Under the pieces are notes generated by a model. It was not told the origin of the DNA. It did not search any database and saw only the letters and a list, made by a program, of their open reading frames with translations. Positions 16,914-23,677 of a stretch of 64,000 nt of DNA are shown piece by piece. The stretch comes from Streptomyces sp. L-9-10 (GTDB taxonomy: Bacteria; Actinomycetota; Actinomycetes; Streptomycetales; Streptomycetaceae): assembly GCF_004151105.1 (NCBI RefSeq), contig NZ_PHRF01000095.1, forward strand, positions 372,001-436,000. The letters run 5' to 3'. The position numbers and the translations under genes were made by a program. Positions within the stretch are counted from its first letter, which is position 1, and every line of letters begins with the position of its first letter.

Positions 16914-18175
16914 GTACGCGGCCCCTCGCGGACCGCCCGACGGCCCTGGTGCGGATGGCGGACGCCGGAGATCTCTATATCTCCTGGCGGTGGACCCACG
17001 ATCTGTCCGCGACGGGCATCGGACGGGTACCGGCCGCTCAACTCGCCTCGACGCTGGCGGCGTTGGAGGACGCCCTGCCGGGCGAGGCACTCGGGCCCGC
17101 GCTGACGACGGGCGCTCTCGCCTCGTACGAGAAGGAACTCGCCCTCGCCGAGACGCTGTCGCGCACGCTCCTGCCCTATGGACTCGCCAAGCAGTTGTAC
17201 GAGCTGTACCGGCGCGGGATACGCCCCCAGCTGCGCATCCAGCCGTCGCCGCGCGTGGCGCAGGTCCCGTGGGAGCTGCTGGCGCCCGACCCCGGGGTGC
17301 GGCTGGTGGAGATCGCGGACATCAGCCTGCTGGCGCCGGTGAGTATCGTGCACGCCCCCGCCCGCCCGTCCAGACCGTGGGCGGACACCCGGCGGCTGCC
17401 GGTCGTGGGCGTCCTCGATCCACGGGTGCCGGGGTTCCGCGCGGACTCCGCCCTGGGCTCGGTGCTGGGGCGGATGCGGGCGGACGCGCCGGTCGCGCGG
17501 AGGGTGGGACGCTACGTGGCCGAGGGCCGCTGGTGGCCCGCCGTGGACGATCCGGTCGAGGCGTTCCGCCGTACCGACCTGGACAGGGACCGGCTCGGTG
17601 CGGCGCTGCGCGCGGGCGCGTCGCGGCTGCTGTACGTCGGCCATGTGACCGCCGCGGCACCGGGTTCCGGGCAGAGCGAGAACGCGCGGTTGCATCTGGC
17701 CTGTACGGCCGAGACGGCCGGCTTCGCCGATCCCGTACGGGCCCATCGCCCGCTGTCCGCCAAGGACTTGCTGCTGGGGACCCATGGTCTCGACAGCGCC
17801 CCGGAAGCGGGCGGGACACGCTGGCCGATCCCCAGCCGGGTCGCGCTCATCGCCTGCGAGAGCGGCGGCGATCTGCGCTTCGGCGAGGCGCTGGGCCTGG
17901 CCACCGCGATGATCCACGGCGGCGCCGAGACCGTCACCGCCGGCCGCTGGACGCTCCCCACCGATCTGGCCTTCCACCGCCTCGCGGACGCCGACCCGTC
18001 GGCGCGCCCGCTCCAGGACGCGGTCTGCGCGATCGACGCGGCGCACGAGCGGGAGGACGCGGTCCTCGCCCATGGCGACTGGCAGCGCGAGCGGCTGGCC
18101 GCCTGGCGGGAGCTGCGTACGGTCGAGCACTCCCCTGTTCTGTGGGGCGCTTTCGCCACGATCAGCACGGTCTGA
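16907..18175 (+). CDS. CHAT-domain protease (caspase-like, clan CD)
   Basis: 422 residues. The CHAT landmarks are all present: VPWELL near 120-125, the catalytic His246 in LLYVGHV, and the catalytic Cys317 in ALIACESGG followed by the helix FGEALGLATAMIHGGAE. The N-terminal 100 residues are a helical family-specific region. CHAT proteins are caspase-like cysteine endopeptidases in bacterial conflict and cell-death pathways, often activated by TPR or nucleotide-sensing partners. The ATG lies 7 nt inside the TPR gene. Both catalytic residues are present, so it should be active. The substrate is unknown; proteins A, B and the TPR protein are the first candidates. Confidence 0.9.
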   Translation: MVSTRPLADRPTALVRMADAGDLYISWRWTHDLSATGIGRVPAAQLASTLAALEDALPGEALGPALTTGALASYEKELALAETLSRTLLPYGLAKQLYELYRRGIRPQLRIQPSPRVAQVPWELLAPDPGVRLVEIADISLLAPVSIVHAPARPSRPWADTRRLPVVGVLDPRVPGFRADSALGSVLGRMRADAPVARRVGRYVAEGRWWPAVDDPVEAFRRTDLDRDRLGAALRAGASRLLYVGHVTAAAPGSGQSENARLHLACTAETAGFADPVRAHRPLSAKDLLLGTHGLDSAPEAGGTRWPIPSRVALIACESGGDLRFGEALGLATAMIHGGAETVTAGRWTLPTDLAFHRLADADPSARPLQDAVCAIDAAHEREDAVLAHGDWQRERLAAWRELRTVEHSPVLWGAFATISTV

Positions 18176-18194
18176 CCGGCGGGGGCCGGAGGCT

Positions 18195-18234
18195 GACGCC
18201 CTTCCTCCGCCTTCCTCAGCGGAGGCGGGGCGTC
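18195..18234. terminator. Terminator between the CHAT and AsnB-like operons
   Basis: Two stacked stems (18195-18201 with 18228-18234, and 18204-18210 with 18219-18225) and an 8-nt loop lie between the convergent operons. Confidence 0.65.
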
Positions 18235-18315
18235 GGCGTGAGCGTGGGCGTCAGACGCGCCCCAGTCGTACCGCACTCGACCCGGTGCTCGGCCCGGTGG
18301 CCAAGGGGGCCTCCA

Positions 18316-20076
18316 TCAGCTGACGTCGTACGCGCGCAGCCACAGTTCGAGGGTGAGCACGAGCCACAGTTTGCCGCCCTGCCTGGGCAGCAGCGTGCCC
18401 TCTCCGCGCATCCACGCGCGCACCGTGTCCGGCCGGAACAGCCCGCGGGCGCGCGCCTCGCGGCCCAGCAGCAGATCGCCCGCCAGCTCCCGCAGCGGTC
18501 CGCCGAGCCACTGCTGCACCGGCACCCGCATACCGCTCTTCGGCCGGTCCACGACCGTGTCCGGCAGCAGATCCCGTACGGCCTCCTTCAGCACCCACTT
18601 CTCGACCGCCCCGTTCAGCTTCCACCGGGGCGGCGTGGCGAAGGCGTGGTCCACCACCCTGCGGTCGAACAGCGGGGCGCGGCCCCGGATCCCCTGGGAG
18701 GCGGTGAGCCGTTCGACCTTGGTGAGGATGTGATGGGCGCCCTTGGTGCGCAGATTGCAGTGCAGCAGCTGGTTGAGCAGGTGGTCCATCCTGCCGTCCC
18801 GGGCCGCGGGCCGCAGATACGGGGCGACGAACCGCTCCGGGGCCGGCGCGGTGGCCAGGGCGTCCAGCGCGTCGGCGGTGAGCAGCTCGGGCAGGTCGGT
18901 GAAGCATTTGCGGTACGAGCGCAGGTACGCCGTCTCGCGCGCGTCCTGGGCGTCGCCGCCCGCCACCTCGCCGCGGTGCATCTCGTACACCAGCATGGGC
19001 AGGTTCTTCGGCCCGCCGAACACCGGGTCGCCGCCCTCCCCGTTGAGCACGACCCGGGGCCCGTCGCCCGCCACGGCCTCGGCGAGCATCAGATTGGGCA
19101 CGGTCAGCGGATCGCCGACGGGGCTGTCGAGCAGCGCGGCGGCCTCCGCGAGCCGCGCGGCCACGGCGTCGCCCGACACGGTGAGGACGCGGTGACGGGT
19201 GTGGCAGTGCTGGGCGACCAGACCCGAGTAGCCCAGCTCATGGGGGAGTTCGTCGCCGAAGCTGATGGAGTACGTGTGCACGGGATGGGCGTGCAGTTTG
19301 GCGGCGAGCGCGGTGACCAGCGAGCTGTCGACCCCGCCGGAGAGCAGCACGCCGACGGCCTCGGCCTCCGGCAGCCGGCGTGCCGTCGCCTCCTCCAGCA
19401 GCGCGCGCAGGCGCAGGGCGTAGCTCTCGGGCGGCGCGCCGTCGTCCTCGATCAGCTCCTGGGGCTCCCAGTAGTGCTCCTCCGTGACGGCTCCGTCCAC
19501 CGCGAGCCGCAGACAGCGCCCGGGGAGCACTTCGCGTACGCCGCGCAGCAGCGTCTCCTCGCCGGGGAGGTAGGCGAAGGTCAGGAAGGAGCGTACGGCG
19601 GCCAGTTCGAGGCCGGTGCCGAGCGCGGGCCAGCGGCGCAGGGCGCGCAGCGAGCTGGACGCGGCCCAGCAGCCGTCGGCGCGGGCGTAGAACAGCGTGC
19701 GGGCGCCCATGTGGTCGCGGAGCAGGACCAGTTCCCCGGTCTCGTGCACGGCGAGCGCGAACATGCCTTCCGCCGCCCGGATCCCGGCGGCGCCGAGCCG
19801 TACCCAGCAGCGCAGCAGCAGTTCACCGTCCGGGCAGTCGGGCGGGGCGGGGGCACCGGCGCCGGCGAGCGCCGCGAACAGCTCGGGCCGGTTGTGGAGG
19901 GTGACCTCGCCGACGGCGGTACGGCCGTACGCGGTGAACGGGCCGGTGGCATGGCCCGGTTCGTCCTGGACCAGCGCCGCGCCCGGCGCACCGGCGCCCA
20001 CGGCGGCGCCCATCGCCGCGAGATGTTCCGCCGCCCGTTCGGGTGTCGCCGCCAGGCAGGCGCAGAAACGCGCCAT
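18316..20076 (-). CDS. Asparagine-synthetase-like protein lacking the glutaminase cysteine
   Basis: 586 residues with the two AsnB domains. The C-terminal synthetase domain is intact: pyrophosphate loop LSGGVDSS at 245-252, NGEGGDPVFGG, and a late KSGMRVPVQQWLGG. The N-terminal Ntn-type domain is present in outline but starts MARFCACL, so the essential Cys2 nucleophile is missing (Ala2; Cys5 and Cys7 are out of position). It therefore probably cannot use glutamine. Such degenerate members adenylate a carboxylate and join it to an amine, as beta-lactam synthetase and lasso cyclase do. A strong GGAGGGGG fixes the start. It is the last gene of a five-gene operon. Confidence 0.88.
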   Translation of the reverse strand: MARFCACLAATPERAAEHLAAMGAAVGAGAPGAALVQDEPGHATGPFTAYGRTAVGEVTLHNRPELFAALAGAGAPAPPDCPDGELLLRCWVRLGAAGIRAAEGMFALAVHETGELVLLRDHMGARTLFYARADGCWAASSSLRALRRWPALGTGLELAAVRSFLTFAYLPGEETLLRGVREVLPGRCLRLAVDGAVTEEHYWEPQELIEDDGAPPESYALRLRALLEEATARRLPEAEAVGVLLSGGVDSSLVTALAAKLHAHPVHTYSISFGDELPHELGYSGLVAQHCHTRHRVLTVSGDAVAARLAEAAALLDSPVGDPLTVPNLMLAEAVAGDGPRVVLNGEGGDPVFGGPKNLPMLVYEMHRGEVAGGDAQDARETAYLRSYRKCFTDLPELLTADALDALATAPAPERFVAPYLRPAARDGRMDHLLNQLLHCNLRTKGAHHILTKVERLTASQGIRGRAPLFDRRVVDHAFATPPRWKLNGAVEKWVLKEAVRDLLPDTVVDRPKSGMRVPVQQWLGGPLRELAGDLLLGREARARGLFRPDTVRAWMRGEGTLLPRQGGKLWLVLTLELWLRAYDVS

Positions 20077-20151
20077 GGTCGCCCCCTCCTCTCCGTTCCC
20101 TCTCGGTCCTTCTCGGTCCTTCTCGGTTGGCCGGACCGTCAGCCGGCCGGG

Positions 20152-20691
20152 CTATCCGAAGTCGTCGTCGCTCCAGCCGCCGTCGTCGTCGGAGTTCCAT
20201 CCGTCACCGGAGTCCCAGTCGCCGCCGTCGCCACCGCCCGCGTCCCCGCCGCCGGAGGAGTTCTGGGCCGCCGCCTGCTGCTGTTGCTGCTGCTGCCGCA
20301 GTTCCTCCTCCTCTTCGGGTGTGAGTTCCTCGGGCGGGAGCTGGGCGGCCGTGACGGCGAGGGCGACAAGCCCGAGCCCGCCCAGCAGCGTGCCCATGCG
20401 CCCGCCGAACGAGGTCTTGTTGACCAGCAGCGTCTCGCCCCGGTCCCAGACCGTACGGCCGTAGCCGATGTCCCGGCCGTAGGTCACCCTACCGTCGGAG
20501 TACCGGCGCTTGATGATGCGTCCGCCGAGCTGTTCGTCGGTGCCGGACGCGCCCTGGTTGTCGTGCCAGCGCACGCGCGTGCCGCCTTCGCGCCGCCGCC
20601 ACTCCTCGCGTCCGTCCTCGTAGCGGCGGTGGACGCTGCCGTCGGCGAGCAGCTCATCCCTGTACGGGGTTTCGCGTGGCCGGTTTATCAC
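20152..20691 (-). CDS. Unrecognised membrane protein with acidic Gly/Asp/Trp tail
   Basis: 179 residues. The N-terminal half is a series of short charged motifs around an aromatic-Asp-Gly core (SVHRRYEDGREEWRRR, IIKRRYSDGRVTYGRD), like YD/RHS-type strands. One hydrophobic segment follows (about 102-117). A Glu stretch and a Gln run (about 130-140) lead to a tail rich in Gly, Asp, Ser and Trp ending WSDDDFG. The GTG at 20691 has AGGA upstream and overlaps the previous gene by 38 bp. It lies 75 bp before the AsnB-like gene. The acidic tail is a plausible substrate for amide formation by that enzyme, but this is inference. Confidence 0.75.
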   Translation of the reverse strand: MINRPRETPYRDELLADGSVHRRYEDGREEWRRREGGTRVRWHDNQGASGTDEQLGGRIIKRRYSDGRVTYGRDIGYGRTVWDRGETLLVNKTSFGGRMGTLLGGLGLVALAVTAAQLPPEELTPEEEEELRQQQQQQQAAAQNSSGGGDAGGGDGGDWDSGDGWNSDDDGGWSDDDFG

Positions 20692-21622
20692 CTTGAGTCC
20701 TCGTATCCCCTGGTCGGTTCGTCGGCCATGTCATGAATCCCGCCGTACGCAGCTCACGCAGCCCGGTCCACACCGAGTGGCCGGGCGTCCTCGGTCCGCG
20801 TACGAGCCGCAGTACGGTGCGCAGCAGCCGGGCCGGTGAGACGGACTCCACCTCGGCGAAGCGCCCGTCGGCGAGCCAGTCCCGCTCGCGGGGTCCGAGC
20901 GCGGCGGGCAGCGTCAGCGGGCCTGGTCCCTGTGCCAGCACCTGTGCCGGGCCGCGCGGCGAGATCAGGTGGAGCGCCGTGGCATGCCGGGGTACGAGGC
21001 CCATCGAGGAGACCCGTACGCCGGGGACCGCGTCGCGCACCCGGCCGGTGAGCGCGATGCCGTCCACGCTCGCGTCGTGCAGGACGTGCACGGTCGCGCC
21101 GTCGACCCTGCCGAGCCCGGTCACCAGCCGGGGGTCGAGCGGCAGGTCGTCGGCGGCGAACACCGGGCAGGCGGCCTCCAGGTGCACATCGTTGGCGAGG
21201 AGCATCCGCGCCACCTGGCGGCTCTGGCAGACGAGCAGCCGGGGCAGTCCGTAGTCGTAGAGATCGGGCGCGGAGGGCGCGGAGGGCGCGGAGGGCACGG
21301 AGGGCACGGACGGTCCGCGAGGGGCATCGGCCGAAGCCGGGACCGGGACCGGAGCAGGAGCCGGGAGCGGGGCCAGCAGCCCCGGCACCGCGCCGTGCCG
21401 CCGCAGCGCCTCCTCGAACCGCTCGTACCGCACGGGCGGCGCGGGCGTCAGCGGAAGCCTGCGCGGGGCCGCGTGCGACGGGCGCAGAACGCGGCACATC
21501 TCGTAGTACAAATGACGCTCGGTGAACCGGATCCGGCCGGGCGCGCCCGCGCGCGCGACGGCGGTGGCGAGAGCACGGTCGAGCAACCGGTCGCCGATGC
21601 TCACGGCGACACGTGGGGTCAT
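20654..21622 (-). CDS. Toprim/TopoVI-A-like protein, short paralogue
   Basis: 322 residues, soluble. Residues 30-46 (RIRFTERHLYYEMCRVL) resemble the LYY segment in the winged-helix part of Spo11/TopoVI-A proteins. A Pro/Ala/Ser linker (about 82-118) follows. Residues 125-240 hold LLVCQSRQVARMLLANDVH and VHVLHDASVDGIALTGRVRD, comparable to the Glu and DxD motifs of Toprim domains but without the full acidic set. The C-terminal part has TAGFMTWP. The adjacent 345-residue protein shares the LHDAS and GF(M/L)TWP motifs, so the two are paralogues. Function is unknown; the Toprim link is my weak inference. ATGA overlap with the gene upstream. Confidence 0.72.
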   Translation of the reverse strand: MTPRVAVSIGDRLLDRALATAVARAGAPGRIRFTERHLYYEMCRVLRPSHAAPRRLPLTPAPPVRYERFEEALRRHGAVPGLLAPLPAPAPVPVPASADAPRGPSVPSVPSAPSAPSAPDLYDYGLPRLLVCQSRQVARMLLANDVHLEAACPVFAADDLPLDPRLVTGLGRVDGATVHVLHDASVDGIALTGRVRDAVPGVRVSSMGLVPRHATALHLISPRGPAQVLAQGPGPLTLPAALGPRERDWLADGRFAEVESVSPARLLRTVLRLVRGPRTPGHSVWTGLRELRTAGFMTWPTNRPGDTRTQGDKPATRNPVQG

Positions 21623-22656
21623 CGGCCGTCCTCGCCCGGCCAGGTGAGGAACCCGACGGACTCCGCCTTCCGCCGCTCAGGATCCGGACCGGTCGCGGCG
21701 CCGACGCGTTCGACGGTCCTGCTGACGGCGGCGAGGAGCTTGGCGGGCCGTACGGCGACGAGGGAGACGGTCCAGCCCCTGGCCAGCCAGTTCAGCTCGG
21801 CCTTGGTGAGCGTTCCGCTCTCGCCCAGCCACTTGATGAAGTCCGACGTCGGCTTGTCTCCGCGTCTCGCCGGTGCGCCCGGCGTCTGCATGACGGCGCG
21901 CGGCGGCAGCCCCGCGTCGATCACCGTACGGCCGGGCAGCGCCTCACGCGTCCGTATGGCCAGTCGGCAGCCGGGCGCGCTCGCGTCGTGCAGGACGACG
22001 ACGGGCATCTCCTCGGGCAGCCGGTCGAGTTCGGTGGTGACGGCGACTCCGTACCGCTCCGGTAGCCCGTTCGCGACCAGGAAGGCGGCGATGGCCCGGT
22101 CCGGGCAGAGCAGTGCGACACGCGCCCCCTCCGGCACATACAGGCGGCGGTACGGGAAGTCCTCCACGACCCCGGGCGGGAGCGAGCCGTACACCTCCTT
22201 CCAGTTGGACATCAGAACACCGCGGAAGCCGCTGAGCGGATGCGTCGTCGGTTTCCTCTTGCCGAAGATCAGGGCGGAGAGCATGCCGATGGCGAAGATG
22301 AGGACGAGGACGGAGCCGAAGATGGTGAACCCGCCCATGTCCTCCGCACTCAGTCCGACAACGACCATGACGACGCCCACCAGCAGCGGAACCCACAGGC
22401 AGCCCAGGGCTTCCACGACCGGGCTGTCGCTCGTGTCCGATGTCGCCCTGGGCAGCGCCGGGGCCCCGAGCTGGTCGACGGAGATCTTCAGCCGGCCGTC
22501 GTCGGTGAGCTTCGCGAGCAGGCGGCGGAGCCGCAGGTCGCTCAGCCTCATCGAGTTGCCCTTGGGGTCCAGGGCGAACCGGCGCTTGCACCCGGAACAC
22601 GTGCGGTTGGGCCGCTCCCTGTAGAGCAGGTTCTTCTCGCAGAACGGGCAGATCAT
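21619..22656 (-). CDS. Zinc-ribbon membrane protein with Toprim-like C-terminus, long paralogue
   Basis: 345 residues. An N-terminal zinc ribbon has two Cys pairs (CPFC and CSGC, residues 3-23). Residues about 25-70 look like a winged helix (RLRRLLAKLTDDGRLKISVD). Two membrane segments lie at about 84-101 and 107-128. The C-terminal half repeats the plan of the 322-residue neighbour: VALLCPDRAIAAFLVANGL, MPVVVLHDASAPGC, DAGLPPRAV and SVGFLTWP. The first half of the pair is thus membrane-tethered and the second soluble. Both ends overlap the neighbouring genes as ATGA. No family name is certain. Confidence 0.75.
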   Translation of the reverse strand: MICPFCEKNLLYRERPNRTCSGCKRRFALDPKGNSMRLSDLRLRRLLAKLTDDGRLKISVDQLGAPALPRATSDTSDSPVVEALGCLWVPLLVGVVMVVVGLSAEDMGGFTIFGSVLVLIFAIGMLSALIFGKRKPTTHPLSGFRGVLMSNWKEVYGSLPPGVVEDFPYRRLYVPEGARVALLCPDRAIAAFLVANGLPERYGVAVTTELDRLPEEMPVVVLHDASAPGCRLAIRTREALPGRTVIDAGLPPRAVMQTPGAPARRGDKPTSDFIKWLGESGTLTKAELNWLARGWTVSLVAVRPAKLLAAVSRTVERVGAATGPDPERRKAESVGFLTWPGEDGR

Positions 22657-23396
22657 CGTGGGCCCTCCAGTACGGACGCGGCGCGCCGGAGTCCGGCGGC
22701 GAGACGCTCCCGCACGGTGGTGGCGCCGATGCCCCGAACGCGCTGGATACGTTCGATGTCGCGCAGCGCGGCGGCCAGCAGCCCGTAGTCGGTGCCCACC
22801 CGGGTGACGGTGCCGAGTCCGCCGCGGCCGTGTGCCACGCGCCGGTCGCCTGCCGTGGCGCGGCGCTCGGCCTCGTCCGCGGTGATCGCGTAGTCCTCGT
22901 GGTCGATACCGAAACCGGTCTGGGCGGCGAGCATGTTCAACGGCTTCGCGCCGCGGTTGGCGAAGGAGTGGGGCATCATCCCGGGGATCCGGATCATGGC
23001 CCCGGGAGAGAGCCGGATCTCGGTGACCCGGCCGCGCGCCGCGTCGTAGAGACCGCAGGCGGCGTGACCGAGGCTGAGCACGACGTGCTCGCCGCCGTGC
23101 GCGTGCGGAGTGACGGCGCTGCGCGGGCCGACGACCCCGAGCTTGAACGTGGCGTTGGACGGGCGCTCGGGCGAGGTGTGCGCGTCACCGACGAGGTAGT
23201 GGGCGAACTGCCCGTCGTCGAGGAAACGCGGGAAATCCTCGCTCGGGCCCAGCTCGCGCGCCCCGTTCCGGTCGGCGAACAGCACGCTGCCCCCGGGCTT
23301 GAGATGGAACAGCTCCACTCCGTGGGGCAGGTCGCGCGAGAGCCGCTCCATACCCCGCAGCCCGGGTGTGCCGGATCCGGTTTCCACGTCGGACAT
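22653..23396 (-). CDS. Cupin-domain protein, first gene of the AsnB-like operon
   Basis: 247 residues. A cupin barrel covers about 50-165, with the two metal-binding stretches AVTPHAHGGEHVVLSLG (two His, Glu) and IPGMMPHSFANRG (His). The C-terminal 60 residues are helical and Arg-rich (GATTVRERLAAGLRRAASV). Cupins of this type are metal-dependent oxygenases, isomerases or small-molecule sensors. The ATG at 23396 follows GAGGGGGG. The stop overlaps the next gene. The promoter lies in the 281-bp gap upstream. Confidence 0.8.
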   Translation of the reverse strand: MSDVETGSGTPGLRGMERLSRDLPHGVELFHLKPGGSVLFADRNGARELGPSEDFPRFLDDGQFAHYLVGDAHTSPERPSNATFKLGVVGPRSAVTPHAHGGEHVVLSLGHAACGLYDAARGRVTEIRLSPGAMIRIPGMMPHSFANRGAKPLNMLAAQTGFGIDHEDYAITADEAERRATAGDRRVAHGRGGLGTVTRVGTDYGLLAAALRDIERIQRVRGIGATTVRERLAAGLRRAASVLEGPR

Positions 23397-23530
23397 CAAC
23401 GCCCCCCTCGCGTCGTGGACCACGATCGCATCGTAGAACCACGACCGGGAATACCTGGAGCAGATGATATGGCGGAGCACTGACATCACGATGAAGTACG
23501 GTCTCCGCGTGCGCGGTTGAGGTCGCGGCG

Positions 23531-23615
23531 CCGCGCACGCGGTGACCGGCCGCAGCCCCGCCGGCCGCAGCCCCGCGCACGCGGTGACCGTCCGGCGCGC
23601 CGCGCACGCGGTGAC
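23531..23615. repeat. Three copies of CCGCGCACGCGGTGAC
   Basis: Exact 16-bp copies at 23531, 23573 and 23600, spaced 42 and 27 bp, in the gap between the cupin and copper-oxidase genes. Each carries the palindrome CCGCGCACGCGG with a central imperfection. They could be operators for the cupin operon, whose start is 135 bp away. Confidence 0.75.
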
Positions 23616-23677
23616 GAAAGTCCGGTCCGGGGTCCGCGTACGCGAGACGTCGCCCCGGGATCAGCGGCGCCCCGGGG

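Noticed and set aside
12239..18175. CHAT-gasdermin cell-death pair
   Set aside because: Neither unrecognised protein has the hydrophobic beta-hairpin pattern or short length of bacterial gasdermins.
18316..20691. Lasso-peptide gene cluster
   Set aside because: No leader-binding RRE or transglutaminase-type B2 peptidase gene, and the 179-aa protein is membrane-bound and far longer than lasso precursors.
16885..20736. A very long open frame on the plus strand across the end of the TPR gene, the CHAT gene and the AsnB-like gene
   Set aside because: Its protein is low-complexity Arg/Gly/Pro-rich, it is antisense or out of frame to genes with clear domains, and high GC content leaves such frames open by chance.
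20654..22656. Wadjet (JetABCD) plasmid-defence system suggested by the TopoVI-A-like segment
   Set aside because: No SMC-like JetC or kleisin-type partner is present, and the Toprim acidic residues are incomplete.
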